Origin: an uncultured Verrucomicrobia subdivision 3 bacterium
GTDB lineage: Bacteria; Verrucomicrobiota; Verrucomicrobiia; Limisphaerales; UBA11358
NCBI GenBank assembly: GCA_903850425.1
Contig: CAINLR010000062.1
Span: 24,139-88,138 of the forward strand
DNA: 64,000 nucleotides
Reading direction: 5' to 3'
Positions 9,220 through 18,846 of the stretch are shown one piece after another (position 1 is the first letter of the stretch; every line of letters starts with the position of its first letter). The position numbers and the translations under genes are program-made. The notes under the pieces were generated by a model. It was not told the DNA's origin. It saw only the letters and a program-made list of their open reading frames with translations, and did no database searches.

Positions 9220-9888
9220 TCATTTCTTCGTCTGCGGCGTTTCTTGAATCACCATTTTCTTCTCCAACTTTTCCAGCTTCGGCGCGATGACGACCTGGCA
9301 ATAACCCTGATTTGGATTATGGTCGTAATAGTCCTGGTGGTAATCCTCGGCGACGTAAAATTTTTTGAGCGGCACGATCTCCGTCACGATGGGATTCTCA
9401 AAATCATTCTGAGCCGCGAGCTTGGATTTTTCCGCGAGTAATTTCTGCTTCTCGTCGCGATATAAAATAATCGAGCGATAAGATGTGCCTTCGTCTCCGC
9501 CCTGACGATTCAAGGTGGTCGGGTCATGCGCCTGCCAGAACACTTCCAGCAGTTTGGCGTAGGTAATCTTCGCCGGATCAAACTCAACCTCGGTCACCTC
9601 GGCGTGGCCGGTCGTCTCGGAACAAACCTGTTTGTAAGTGGGATGGTCCGTGGTGCCGCCGGCGAATCCGCTCTGCACGGAAACCACGCCGGGCAGGCGC
9701 ACGAACACCGCTTCCATGCACCAGAAACAGCCGCCGCCGAGATCGGCGAGTTCCGTTTTGTTCGTGAAGGCGGTTTTGGATTCGGCGTCATGCATAACTT
9801 TTGGGATGGGTTGCGTGGTGGGTTCGGCGCGGGCATCGGCAACGGTCAAGATGCCGATAGCCAGCAAGGCGGAGATGATTTGTTTCAT
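9220..9888 (-). CDS. msrA: Peptide-methionine (S)-S-oxide reductase, exported
   Basis: 222 residues. It reduces Met-S-sulfoxide in proteins. The catalytic GGCFWCMEAVF motif is present, followed by GYAGG-like SGFAGGTTDHPTY and later the conserved NPNQGYCQ segment. Residues 1-22 form a signal peptide (MKQIISALLAIGIL...ADARA), so the enzyme acts in the periplasm. It is the last gene of the minus-strand run prc - unknown - yacG - msrA, 28 nt after yacG. An exported Msr beside a periplasmic protease suggests repair or removal of damaged envelope proteins. Confidence 0.95.
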   Translation of the reverse strand: MKQIISALLAIGILTVADARAEPTTQPIPKVMHDAESKTAFTNKTELADLGGGCFWCMEAVFVRLPGVVSVQSGFAGGTTDHPTYKQVCSETTGHAEVTEVEFDPAKITYAKLLEVFWQAHDPTTLNRQGGDEGTSYRSIILYRDEKQKLLAEKSKLAAQNDFENPIVTEIVPLKKFYVAEDYHQDYYDHNPNQGYCQVVIAPKLEKLEKKMVIQETPQTKK

Positions 9889-9916
9889 TTTGCAGGATCA
9901 AATTTGGCCGCCGGCG

Positions 9917-10126
9917 CTACGCTTCCGGTTCATCCAAGTAATCACCCGGCGGCAGGTCGGCATATTGTTTGAAATGCTCCGGCTTCAACGGTTCGGAGAT
10001 CACGTGCTCGGCGTTGAACCATTTGCCGAGATCCACCAACTGGCAACGATGCGAACAAAAGGGGCCGTGTTTTCCCGCGAACCAGTCGCCTGACTTTTTA
10101 CAGGTTGGACATTTGACCGGCCGCAT
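9917..10126 (-). CDS. yacG: DNA gyrase inhibitor YacG (zinc-binding)
   Basis: 69 residues, the normal size. The four zinc-binding cysteines appear in CPTCKK and FCSHRC, followed by the family signature QLVDLGKWFN. In E. coli YacG binds GyrB and blocks DNA binding by gyrase. It lies 3 nt after the preceding unknown gene and 28 nt before msrA, so it is part of the prc operon; its co-occurrence with envelope genes is probably incidental. Confidence 0.93.
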   Translation of the reverse strand: MRPVKCPTCKKSGDWFAGKHGPFCSHRCQLVDLGKWFNAEHVISEPLKPEHFKQYADLPPGDYLDEPEA

Positions 10127-10129
10127 GGG

Positions 10130-10744
10130 TCACTTGGTTTCAGCGGCAATGGCCTTGAGGTCGGCCACCACGCTGCCAGCGTCATCCGCCGATGCGCCGG
10201 CCGTGGTCATGATTTTCTGAGCGTCCCCCAGGATCATCGTCAACTGCGCCGCCGTCAGGTGCGAGCCGTTGCAGGCGGCATGGAGATAACGTGCGAGGTT
10301 GGTCTGCTGGGCGGCGGGAGTTTTCCGGCTGGTCGTCGCGGCCACCACATGGTCCGCCAGCTTTTGCACGGAAGCGGATGACGGTTTGGTGCCCGAGGCC
10401 GCCGCCGACAGATGATTCAGCAGGGAAACCTTCTGAACTGCGGCCGGCTCCCCATTGGTGACGGCATTCAAAGCATCCAGATCGGCGCGCAAATCGTTGA
10501 TGTTTTGCAGGGTCGCCGCCAGCGCCGGATCCACGGGCGCGGCGCTGGGGGCCGCCGCAGTGGGCGGCGCGGCGTAGCGACCGCGAGCCGGCAGGCCTGG
10601 TGGCGGTGGCGGATTTTGCGGGTCGGACGAGGCTTGGTCCGCCGCCCGATGGGCCTGCTGCTTGGAAATCACATAAGGATCGGCCAGGGCGGTGACGGTG
10701 ACGACGAGGCACAGCCCGCAGAAAAGCAGCGTGGCAGTTTTCAT
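10130..10744 (-). CDS. Secreted Ala/Pro-rich protein of unknown function
   Basis: 204 residues with a clear signal peptide (MKTATLLFCGLCLVVTVTALA). Residues 25-75 are Pro/Ala-rich and probably disordered; the rest is predicted helical and Ala/Leu-rich, including a DLRADLDAL segment. I do not recognise a family. The start codon overlaps the prc stop (ATGA at 10741-10744), indicating translational coupling, so it may assist or be processed by the protease. Confidence 0.75.
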   Translation of the reverse strand: MKTATLLFCGLCLVVTVTALADPYVISKQQAHRAADQASSDPQNPPPPPGLPARGRYAAPPTAAAPSAAPVDPALAATLQNINDLRADLDALNAVTNGEPAAVQKVSLLNHLSAAASGTKPSSASVQKLADHVVAATTSRKTPAAQQTNLARYLHAACNGSHLTAAQLTMILGDAQKIMTTAGASADDAGSVVADLKAIAAETK

Positions 10745-13185
10745 TCTTTATGATCCGCAATCAGCGGCGTGTTTTTTGAGAGCAGGGAAATGTAATCTTC
10801 CAGCACGCGCTCGGTTTCTTCGAGCATCGGGTCCACGGCGGGCGGCGTCTTCTTTTTGGCAGCGACGTCCGCCGGTTTGGTTTTGGATAAACCAGTGCCG
10901 GTGGTCGGATTGGTTTTCGCGGCAGCTTTCAAGTCAAGCGTCAGCGCATTGGATACGGCCACAGAATTGGTCGCAAAAAAACTGGCCACGGTATTCGTGT
11001 CGTAACTAACGGATGCGGTGACTTCACTATTCGTTTCCGCCGCATCAACGTGTTCCTTCAAGCCGGGCAGTTCGGAATTGGCCACGGTGACGTCATAAAT
11101 TTTCACCGGGGAGGGCGTGCGTGCGAGGCGCTCGTTGTCGCGCTGGCGATTCTGGGTGGCGACCCGTTCGCGCTCCTTGATGGCTTCGCGCTCGTTGATC
11201 GTGGCAGTTTTGTCGCCCTGTGTTTTCTGGAACTGGGCAATGTCCTGCCGGATGTAGGCGAAGTCCTGGTTGGTTGCGAGCCGCGTGTCGGAGCGCTGCT
11301 GGAGGACGCCGAGGTAAGGTGTCACCAGATTGAATTTGTCAAAGGCCAGATTCAGTTTGTCCATTTTTTCCGGCTTGATCGTGTCCCATGGCAGCGGATT
11401 TTCCAGCGCCGTTTCGCCGATGTAGCTCGAATAGTTCAGCGTGTCGGGGAAGATCATGTCCGGCACCACGCCCTTCAATTGCGTCGAAGCGCCACTCACG
11501 CGATAAAATTTACGGATGGTGACTTTGAGGGTGCCCGGGTCGTTGGTCGCGGAGGCGTTGGCGGGCCAGACGAACTGGCGCAGCGGATTCAGATTTTGCA
11601 CCGTGCCTTTGCCGTGCGTCGAAAGGTCGCCGACGACCAGGGCGCGACCATAATCTTGCAAGGCGGCGGCGGCGATTTCGGAAGCGGACGCGCTGAACCG
11701 GTTGATCATCACCACGAGCGGGCCGTCGTAAAGCATGCTGGCATCGTGGTCGGAATCCACCGTGACCGTGTCGTCCGGATTGCGGGCGAGGACCACCGGG
11801 CCGGATTTGATGAAGAGGCCGGTGAATTTGATGGCTTCTTCCAGCGAGCCGCCGGGGTTGCTGCGCAAATCCAAAATGATGCCGGAGACGTTTTCCGCCT
11901 TCAGTTTCTTGATCAGCTTCGCCACATCCTCCGAAGTGTATTTCGGCGTGGAATGGCCTTGGTTTCCGGGCGCGGGAATCGTGGCGTAAAAGGAGGGCAG
12001 ATCAATGATGCCGAGCCGATTGGTGCCGCCATGGCCGTCGGGCCGCTCGATCAACTGTGCCTTGGCCTCGGCGTCTTCGAGTTTGATCTCGTCGCGGACC
12101 AGCGTGACGATGCGGCGCTTGGTGTGGTCGTCGGCGGGACTGATGGTCAGGCGGACTTCGGTGTTTTTCGGGCCGCGAATTTTCTGGACCACTTTTTCCA
12201 GTTCCATGTCCACGACATCCACCGGCGGCTGGCTGCCTTGGGCGACGGCGATAATCCGGTCGCCTTCCTTGATCTGCTTGCTTTTGGTCGCCGGACCGCC
12301 GGGCACGAGCGCGCGGATGGTGCAATAACCGTCGTCTTCATTGAGCTGCGCGCCGATGCCGAACAGCGAGAGGCTCATGTTGATGGAAAAATCCTGGGCG
12401 CGGGGCGCGCTGAAATAATCGGAGTGCGGATCGTAGGCGTGGGCCAGGGCATTGAGATAGACTTGCAGCACGAAATCGCTGTCAAAGTTGGTCCATGTGC
12501 GAAAATTCGAGCGGTTGTGCTTGGCGAGGGCTGCCACGATTTTGGTGGCCGCGTCGGCGGGCAGCTTGACCGTGAAAATGCCGTTGGTCTCGGAAATTTC
12601 CCGCGACAATTTGTCCTGAAGATAATCAAACTTGAGCCGCTGACGCCAGAGCGTTTGCGCTTCGGCGAGGTCTTTGGGAAACGGCTCGTGGCGGCGGTCG
12701 AGCTGGATTTTTTCGTCCGTGTTGAATTTGAATTTGTTCTGCGCCAGCAGTTCGTTGACATACGCGGTGTGTTGTTGGAAGCGGTCCATGTAACGCTGAT
12801 AAATGACAAACGCCGGCGTCAGGTCGGATTTTCTTACATTGGCGTTCTCCTTGTCACCCACGGTCAGCACATCCAGATTGGTGCGGAAAGGGGCGAACTC
12901 CGCGAGGTCGGCTTGGAGAAAGTTTTCGTGGCGCGGGTCGAGCGAGTTAATGTAGCCGTCATAAAACCGCTCCGACAATTCTTTGTCGAGGGGGCGCTGC
13001 AGGTAATGAAATGCCCCCAGCAACTCCGCGGTGACGTAGGCGATGCGCGGGTCGTTTGGGCCGGGCTTGAGCCGCGTGTCCAAGCTGGACAACGGCGGCA
13101 ATACAGGCTTTTTGGCCGTTTCACAGCCCGCCGCGACGGCGAGACTGGCGAGCACAGCGAGCAAGAGGAGTCGGTTTAGACGCAT
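10741..13185 (-). CDS. prc: Carboxy-terminal (tail-specific) protease Prc, S41 family
   Basis: 814 residues. The N-terminus has a lipoprotein-like signal (ASLAVAAGC, Cys near residue 21). A tail-specific-protease N-terminal domain (about 40-240), a PDZ domain (about 250-340) and the S41 peptidase core follow. The catalytic Ser lies in RFSASASEIAAAALQDYG and the Lys in THGKGTVQ, the Ser-Lys dyad arrangement of E. coli Prc. The C-terminal part has the usual long helical extension. It degrades periplasmic proteins by their C-termini. The start at 13185 is preferred to an upstream ATG at 13212 because it begins the signal peptide. First gene of the operon. Confidence 0.95.
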   Translation of the reverse strand: MRLNRLLLLAVLASLAVAAGCETAKKPVLPPLSSLDTRLKPGPNDPRIAYVTAELLGAFHYLQRPLDKELSERFYDGYINSLDPRHENFLQADLAEFAPFRTNLDVLTVGDKENANVRKSDLTPAFVIYQRYMDRFQQHTAYVNELLAQNKFKFNTDEKIQLDRRHEPFPKDLAEAQTLWRQRLKFDYLQDKLSREISETNGIFTVKLPADAATKIVAALAKHNRSNFRTWTNFDSDFVLQVYLNALAHAYDPHSDYFSAPRAQDFSINMSLSLFGIGAQLNEDDGYCTIRALVPGGPATKSKQIKEGDRIIAVAQGSQPPVDVVDMELEKVVQKIRGPKNTEVRLTISPADDHTKRRIVTLVRDEIKLEDAEAKAQLIERPDGHGGTNRLGIIDLPSFYATIPAPGNQGHSTPKYTSEDVAKLIKKLKAENVSGIILDLRSNPGGSLEEAIKFTGLFIKSGPVVLARNPDDTVTVDSDHDASMLYDGPLVVMINRFSASASEIAAAALQDYGRALVVGDLSTHGKGTVQNLNPLRQFVWPANASATNDPGTLKVTIRKFYRVSGASTQLKGVVPDMIFPDTLNYSSYIGETALENPLPWDTIKPEKMDKLNLAFDKFNLVTPYLGVLQQRSDTRLATNQDFAYIRQDIAQFQKTQGDKTATINEREAIKERERVATQNRQRDNERLARTPSPVKIYDVTVANSELPGLKEHVDAAETNSEVTASVSYDTNTVASFFATNSVAVSNALTLDLKAAAKTNPTTGTGLSKTKPADVAAKKKTPPAVDPMLEETERVLEDYISLLSKNTPLIADHKE

Positions 13186-13342
13186 GACGATTTGCACAAT
13201 TGGACCCAACATAACCCAAATCGTTCAGTGAGGAAAACAAATTGCGTGCGTAAGCGGAGAAATTTTCAGACAAATTTCGAACGAAAAGTGGATTGCCTTT
13301 GTCTGTGCAATCCAGAATCATATCGCCTCGCAAATTAACAAC

Positions 13343-14176
13343 ATGAAAACAATTATCACCGCTTTCTGTCTCGGCCTTGCGCCCTTGGTCATGGCCGACA
13401 CTACCAACCAACTGGCCGACGAAAAATCCCGCGTGAGTTACGCCATCGGCATGATGCTCGGCCACAACTGGCAGCAGCAGGGGCTCGAAGTGGATCCCGA
13501 CGTGGCCGCCCGCGCCATCAAGGATGTGCAGGCCGGCGGGGCCACGCTCCTCTCGCAGACCGAAATGCAGGAGACGCTCACGACCTTCCAGAAAGATTTC
13601 AAAGTCAAACAGCAAAAGATTCAGGCGGAGAAGGGGGCCAAGAATAAAATCGAGGGCGATGCCTATCTGGCCGGGAATAAAACCAAACCCGGCGTCAACG
13701 CCTTGCCCGATGGCCTGCAATACCTCGTCCTCACCAACGGCACCGGCGCAATGCCGTCCGCCAGCGACACCGTCTCCGTGAACTATCGCGGCACCTTGCT
13801 GGATGGCACTGAGTTTGACAGTTCCTACAAGCGCGGCCAGCCCGCTTCCTTCCCGGTCGGCGGCGTGATTCGCGGCTGGACCGAAGCGCTCCTGAAAATG
13901 AACGTCGGTTCCAATTGGAAATTATTCATTCCCGCCGACCTCGCTTACGGGGAACAAGGCCGCCCCGGCATCCCGCCCAATTCGGTGCTGATTTTTGAAG
14001 TCGAACTGCTCTCCGTTCTGGCCCCGGCCACGCCGCCGCCTGCCGCCGCGCCCGCCCAACCGCTCACCAGCGACATCATCAAGGTTCCTTCCAAAGCGGA
14101 GATGGACAAGGGCGCGAAAATCGAGACCATCAAGCCCGAAGACGTCAAGAAGCTGCAAGAACAGCAAGCCAAATAG
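13343..14176 (+). CDS. Secreted FKBP-type peptidyl-prolyl isomerase
   Basis: 277 residues. The signal peptide ends near VMADT. An FKBP N-terminal dimerisation domain (about 25-125; KSRVSYAIGMMLG) precedes the FKBP fold (about 130-225), with VSVNYRGTLLDGTEFDSS, the VIRGWTEALLKMNVG active-site loop and PADLAYGEQG. The C-terminal tail is Pro/Ala-rich followed by Lys-rich. It resembles FkpA/Mip, periplasmic chaperone isomerases. It is divergent from prc and upstream of the DegP-like protease, giving a neighbourhood devoted to envelope folding and turnover. Confidence 0.93.
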   Translation: MKTIITAFCLGLAPLVMADTTNQLADEKSRVSYAIGMMLGHNWQQQGLEVDPDVAARAIKDVQAGGATLLSQTEMQETLTTFQKDFKVKQQKIQAEKGAKNKIEGDAYLAGNKTKPGVNALPDGLQYLVLTNGTGAMPSASDTVSVNYRGTLLDGTEFDSSYKRGQPASFPVGGVIRGWTEALLKMNVGSNWKLFIPADLAYGEQGRPGIPPNSVLIFEVELLSVLAPATPPPAAAPAQPLTSDIIKVPSKAEMDKGAKIETIKPEDVKKLQEQQAK

Positions 14177-14181
14177 CCTGG

Positions 14182-14340
14182 CCGGTTTGAAACCGGAGCG
14201 CGGCTGTGTTCCGCTCGGCGCGGGATCCGCCGCCGCAACGTCGCTCGTCGATGCGGGTTGGGTCTCCCTGCGCTCCTCGTTGCGAAACTCCTGCGGCGGG
14301 TCTCGGCGCCCCCAGCCGCGCGCCGAGTTTTGCAAACCGG
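14182..14340. repeat. Long imperfect palindromic intergenic element
   Basis: Between the FKBP and DegP-like genes, the left arm (14182-14239) and the reverse complement of the right arm (14280-14340) share CCGGTTTG, GCGCGGCTG, a CGGCG/CGCCGAG block and a CCGCCGC block in the same order, around a loop of about 40 nt. The pattern suggests a REP/MITE-like or structured RNA element. No coding sequence is recognised in this interval. Confidence 0.5.
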
Positions 14341-14391
14341 TTCTGAAGTTTTTTGAACGTCCGCCTGCCCGGCGTGTCAATTTGTCAGATT

Positions 14392-15915
14392 ATGAAATTG
14401 ACCAGAACTTTTGTCGGCCTTTCGTCCGCGCTGTCCGCCATGCTCGTCATGCTAGCGGTCGGGCACTTCAATTTGTGGGCGCGTGAAAACAGCCCTGCCT
14501 TCCACGTCGAGCGCACGCCGATCAACCGCGACGCCCGGCTCGGCACCAGCTTCGCGCCCATCGTCAAAAAAGTGGCACCGAGCGTCGTTAATATTTTCAC
14601 CACCCGCTTCGTCAAGGAACGGCTGCGGCGCAACCCGATGCTAAATGACCCGTTTTTCCGGCAGTTCTTCGGCAATCAACTGCCCGCCGACGGTGATGGC
14701 CGGGAGCGCACGCGCAAGGAACAAAGCCTCGGCTCGGGCGTGATCGTCTCGTCCGACGGTTACATTCTCACGGCCAACCACGTGGTCGCCGAAGCGGACG
14801 AAATCAAGGTCGCCATCGCCGGCAACAAAAAAGAATTCACCGCCCGCGTCATCGGCAAAGATCAGGCAACAGACGTGGCGGTGCTGAAAATTGAGGCGAA
14901 CAATCTGACGGCCGTGACGCTGGCGGACAGCGAGCAATTGGAAGTGGGCGACGTGGTGCTTGCGATCGGCAATCCGTTCGGCCTCGCCCAGACCGTGACG
15001 ATGGGCATTGTCAGCGCGCTAGGTCGCAACGGACTGCCGGGCTTCAATCAATACCAGGATTTCATTCAGACGGATGCCGCCATCAATCCCGGCAATTCCG
15101 GCGGCGCCCTGGTGGATGCCGAAGGCCGGCTGGTCGGCATCAACACCGCGATTGTGCCCAATGAAAACGGGGGCAATCAGGGCATCGGGTTTGCCGTGCC
15201 CATCAACCTGGCGCGCGGCGTCCTCGAGCGCCTCGTCAGCGGTGGCAAAGTCACCCGCGGCTATCTCGGCATTCTGCCGCAGGATGTGGATGCCGGCCTC
15301 GCCAAACAATTTCAACTGCCCGACCAGAATGGTGCCCTCGTCGGCGACGTGGTTCCCGGTGCGCCCGCCGCCAAAGCCGGCCTCCAATCCGGCGACGTGA
15401 TTTTGGCCATCAACGGCAAACCCATTGCCGACGCACATGGATTGCAGTTGACCGTTTCGCAATGCGCGCCCGGCTCGGCTGCCACGATCAAATTTCTGCG
15501 CAACGGTGTCATCAAGACGCTCGTGATCACGCTCGGGGAACTGCCAGGCGGCAACGGCGCTGAAAACGAGGAGTCGAATACACCGGAAACCGGCAGCACC
15601 AAAGCGGATGCGCTCGATGGCGTGACGGTGGCGGACCTCGAGCCGCAAGTGCGTGCGCAATTGCGCGTGCCCGGAAGTATTCATGGCGCGCTGGTGGCCG
15701 AGGTGGACTCCGCTTCCAATGCCGCCGAGGCCGGCCTGCGGCCCAACGACCTGATCGTGGAAATCAATCGCCAGCCGGTGACCAACTCGGAAGACGCCGT
15801 GCGGCTGGGCAAGGCGGCGCGGGGTGAACAGATTCTCGTCAAAATCTGGCGGCGGCTGGGTGATAACTCCGGCACGCGCTTCTTGAGCGTGGACAACACC
15901 AAGCACGCCAAGTAA
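14392..15915 (+). CDS. DegP/HtrA-family (Do-like) serine endopeptidase
   Basis: 507 residues. An N-terminal hydrophobic signal segment is followed by a trypsin-like protease domain with the catalytic His in ILTANHVV, Asp in ATDVAVLKI and Ser in NPGNSGGAL. Two PDZ domains follow (about 285-385 and 405-505), the DegP/DegQ architecture. It degrades or refolds misfolded periplasmic proteins. The frame extends to 14353, but the ATG at 14392 begins the signal peptide. A weak terminator follows the stop. Confidence 0.95.
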   Translation: MKLTRTFVGLSSALSAMLVMLAVGHFNLWARENSPAFHVERTPINRDARLGTSFAPIVKKVAPSVVNIFTTRFVKERLRRNPMLNDPFFRQFFGNQLPADGDGRERTRKEQSLGSGVIVSSDGYILTANHVVAEADEIKVAIAGNKKEFTARVIGKDQATDVAVLKIEANNLTAVTLADSEQLEVGDVVLAIGNPFGLAQTVTMGIVSALGRNGLPGFNQYQDFIQTDAAINPGNSGGALVDAEGRLVGINTAIVPNENGGNQGIGFAVPINLARGVLERLVSGGKVTRGYLGILPQDVDAGLAKQFQLPDQNGALVGDVVPGAPAAKAGLQSGDVILAINGKPIADAHGLQLTVSQCAPGSAATIKFLRNGVIKTLVITLGELPGGNGAENEESNTPETGSTKADALDGVTVADLEPQVRAQLRVPGSIHGALVAEVDSASNAAEAGLRPNDLIVEINRQPVTNSEDAVRLGKAARGEQILVKIWRRLGDNSGTRFLSVDNTKHAK

Positions 15916-15916
15916 G

Positions 15917-15945
15917 CCGCGTTGTTTTAGCGCGGTGCCTTTTTT
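15917..15945 (+). terminator. Probable intrinsic terminator after the DegP-like gene
   Basis: A short GC stem (CCGCG at 15917-15921 with CGCGG at 15931-15935), a T-rich loop and a run of Ts at 15940-15945 start just after the stop codon. Confidence 0.5.
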
Positions 15946-16010
15946 CAAAACTGGTTTGCGCAAAACCGCGTTTCGCCGCGCGGCCGATTCGGGCATCCTT
16001 TCACGACACC

Positions 16011-17306
16011 ATGAAAGCCATCCCCTGCCTGCTGGTTTTGCTCCTGGCGCTGTCGTTGCGCGCGACCGTGTTTGATGTCCGCCAGTCCGGCGCGGTCGGC
16101 GATGGCAAAACTCGCGACACGGCGGCGATTCAAAAAGCGCTCGATGCCTGCGGCGCGGCGGGCGGCGGCACCGTGAGGTTTCCGGCCGGAACTTATTTGA
16201 GCCAGCCACTGACCCTGCGCTCCAAGACCATTCTCCAATTGGATGCGGGCGCGACGTTGCTCGCCAGCACGAACCACGCTGATTTCATGAAAGTGCCCGG
16301 CGACTGGCTCCAAGCCAAAAGCGGCGGTGACTTCATCCCGTTCATCGGCGGCCGCGATTTGACCGATGTCACCTTGGCTGGCAGCGGCGTGATTGACGGC
16401 AGTGGTCTGGTCTGGTGGGGCGAAGCGGAAAAAGCGCGCCAGATTAAATCCGGTTACACCTTGCCACGTCCAAATTTAATCGTCCTCGAGCGCTGCAAAA
16501 ATCTGCGGCTGGAAAATCTCACGCTGCAAAACTCGCCGAAGTTTCATTTCGTGCCGACCGATTGCGAAGGCGTCGTCATTTCCAACGTGACCATTCTCGC
16601 GCCGGAACACGCGGCGAACACCGACGCGCTTGATCCCAGCAACTGCAAGGGTGTGCTGATTACGAAATGCACCATTGATGTCGGCGACGACAATGTGGCG
16701 ATCAAGGCGGGCAAGGCGGTCGCGGGCCGCGCGTTTGCCTGCGAAGACATCACGGTGACGGACTGCACGTTTTTACACGGTCACGGCCTGAGCATCGGCA
16801 GCGAAACGGCGGGCGGCGTGCGCAATGTGACGGTGAAAAACTGCACGTTTGCCAACACCGAGAACGGCATCCGCATCAAGTCACAGCGCGGCAAAGGCGG
16901 CATCGTTGAAAACATTTTTTGCGACGGCATCACGATGTCCAACGTGAATCCGGCCATCACGTTCACCAGCTATTACGCGAACAACTCGGCAGGCGACGCC
17001 GCGTCCCCGGCGGCGGTGACTGACGCCATCAGAATTTCCGAGAAGATCCCGACGTATCGCAACATTCGCATTAGCAACCTGACGGCCACATGTCCCAAGG
17101 CGGCGGGAACAATGGTCGGTCTGCCGGAGAATTGCATTTCAAATGTGGTGCTGGAGAATGTCACAATTACCGCGGCGAAACGTTTCGAGATCCGCAATGC
17201 GCGGGGCGTGCAGTTGAAAAATGTCACGGTCACGGTGCCCACGGGCGAGCCCTTCAAGCTGGAGAATGCCGACGTTTCTGGCCGGCCGACTGCGGCCGGG
17301 AAATAA
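16011..17306 (+). CDS. Secreted glycoside hydrolase family 28 (polygalacturonase-like)
   Basis: 431 residues with a signal peptide (MKAIPCLLVLLLALSLRA). The N-terminal pectin-lyase-superfamily motif FDVRQSGAVGDGKTRDTAAI is followed by right-handed beta-helix coils. GH28 catalytic motifs are visible: NTDALDPSNC, GDDNVAIKAG and GHGLSIGSE, then RIKSQRG. It should hydrolyse galacturonosyl bonds of pectin or act as an exo-enzyme or rhamnogalacturonan hydrolase; the exact bond is not determinable. First of three consecutive GH28 genes on the same strand. Confidence 0.93.
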   Translation: MKAIPCLLVLLLALSLRATVFDVRQSGAVGDGKTRDTAAIQKALDACGAAGGGTVRFPAGTYLSQPLTLRSKTILQLDAGATLLASTNHADFMKVPGDWLQAKSGGDFIPFIGGRDLTDVTLAGSGVIDGSGLVWWGEAEKARQIKSGYTLPRPNLIVLERCKNLRLENLTLQNSPKFHFVPTDCEGVVISNVTILAPEHAANTDALDPSNCKGVLITKCTIDVGDDNVAIKAGKAVAGRAFACEDITVTDCTFLHGHGLSIGSETAGGVRNVTVKNCTFANTENGIRIKSQRGKGGIVENIFCDGITMSNVNPAITFTSYYANNSAGDAASPAAVTDAIRISEKIPTYRNIRISNLTATCPKAAGTMVGLPENCISNVVLENVTITAAKRFEIRNARGVQLKNVTVTVPTGEPFKLENADVSGRPTAAGK

Positions 17307-17459
17307 ATGGTGTGGCCGCAGCATCATTTCTGGCGGAACACGGCGGTGGCGTGGCGACCCGCCGCCGCCGCACTGCGGGGAAGCGCCCAGCCGTGCCGGC
17401 GATGCCAGCTTGCTAATGTGATCGCCTGCCAAACCAGAAAACCTGTCATCCAATCTATT

Positions 17460-18833
17460 ATGAAACGAAACACCCGTCGCATTGGCTTTTGGATTTGCCT
17501 GAGCCTCATCACGGTCACACTGAGGCTGCCGGCAGCAACGCCGGAGTGGTCACAAGTTCCGGGAATTCTCGCGCGCATCGTCGCACCGACATTTCCCGCG
17601 CGCGACTTTGTCATCACCAAGTTCGGCGCGGTGGCGGATGGCACCACGGACGCCAGCCCCGCGATTGCGCAGGCGGTTGCCGCGTGCGTCCAAGCCGGGG
17701 GCGGTCGCGTGGTCATTCCCGCGGGTGAGTTTTCGACCGGCCCGATTCATTTGCAGAGCAACGTGGAACTGTATCTGGCCGCGACGAATTCGATTTTGAA
17801 ATTCAGCACCGACCCCAAACAATATCTGCCCGTGGTGGCGACGCGGTTTGAAGGCATGGAGTGTTCCAACTATTCGCCGCTGATTTACGCCTACGGCCAA
17901 AAAAATGTCGCGGTGACGGGCGCAGGCATTTTGGACGGGCAGGCGGAGGAAACGAACTGGCTCGCGTGGAAAGGCCAAAAGAATCGCGACGGCGGCACGC
18001 AAAAGGCCGCGCGCAAGCGGCTCGACCAGATGAACAATGAAGGCGTGCCCATGAGCCGGCGCGTGTTTGGCGACGGTGGTTTTCTGCGCCCGCCGTTCGT
18101 CGAATTCAACTTGTGCCGGAATGTATTGGTCGAAGGCGTGAAAATCCGTCGCTCGCCGATGTGGGAGTTGCATCCCCTGCTCTGCACGAACGTGATTGTG
18201 CGCGGCGTGGACATCCTGTCGCACGGTGCGAACAACGACGGCTGCGACCCCGAAAGCTGCTGCGATGTGCTGATCGAGAAATGCATTTTTGATACGGGCG
18301 ACGATTGCATTGCGATCAAATCCGGCCGCAACGCCGACGGCCGCCGCGCCGGCGTGCCCTCGCAGAACATCATCATCCGCGATTGCACCATGCGCGACGG
18401 GCATGGCGGCACGACCATCGGCAGCGAGATTTCCGGCAGTTGCAGCAACGTGTTCGTGGAGAACTGCCAGATGGACAGCCCGGAACTGACGTGCGCGCTG
18501 CGGCTGAAATCCAACGCCATGCGCGGCGGCGTGCTGCAAAATATCTTCATGCGCAATATCAACGTCGGGCTGGTGAAGGACGCGGTGTTGCAGATTGATT
18601 TTCTCTACGAGGAAGGCGCGCAGGGAGCATTCCATCCCATCGCCAAAAATGTCGTCCTGGAAAACCTCACGGTGGCGCAGACGCCGCGCGTGTTGAATGT
18701 GCGCGGCTTTCCGGCCGCGAGCATCACGGACGTGCGGATTTACAATTCCCGTTTCAAGCAGATCAAAAAGCCCGACCAAGTCATCGAAGCCGATGTGAAG
18801 CTGGTGGACTGTTCGCTGGAACCGGCGAAGTAA
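17460..18833 (+). CDS. Secreted glycoside hydrolase family 28 (second copy)
   Basis: 457 residues. The ATG at 17460 starts a signal peptide (MKRNTRRIGFWICLSLITV); the frame opens earlier at 17307, but that stretch is compositionally unlike a protein N-terminus. Motifs: FVITKFGAVADGTTDASPAI, NNDGCDPESCCDV, GDDCIAIKSGRN, GHGGTTIGSE and ALRLKSN. The GDDCIAIKSGRN form is typical of exo-acting or rhamnogalacturonan/xylogalacturonan GH28 members in polysaccharide-utilisation loci. It lies 153 nt after the first GH28 gene and 13 nt before the third, so the three are probably co-expressed. Confidence 0.93.
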   Translation: MKRNTRRIGFWICLSLITVTLRLPAATPEWSQVPGILARIVAPTFPARDFVITKFGAVADGTTDASPAIAQAVAACVQAGGGRVVIPAGEFSTGPIHLQSNVELYLAATNSILKFSTDPKQYLPVVATRFEGMECSNYSPLIYAYGQKNVAVTGAGILDGQAEETNWLAWKGQKNRDGGTQKAARKRLDQMNNEGVPMSRRVFGDGGFLRPPFVEFNLCRNVLVEGVKIRRSPMWELHPLLCTNVIVRGVDILSHGANNDGCDPESCCDVLIEKCIFDTGDDCIAIKSGRNADGRRAGVPSQNIIIRDCTMRDGHGGTTIGSEISGSCSNVFVENCQMDSPELTCALRLKSNAMRGGVLQNIFMRNINVGLVKDAVLQIDFLYEEGAQGAFHPIAKNVVLENLTVAQTPRVLNVRGFPAASITDVRIYNSRFKQIKKPDQVIEADVKLVDCSLEPAK

Positions 18834-18846
18834 TTTATATTTTTCC

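Noticed and set aside
11050..13179. A 709-codon open frame antisense to prc
   Set aside because: A shadow of the GC-rich protease gene; composition is biased and no domain is recognisable, whereas prc has all its domains and catalytic residues.
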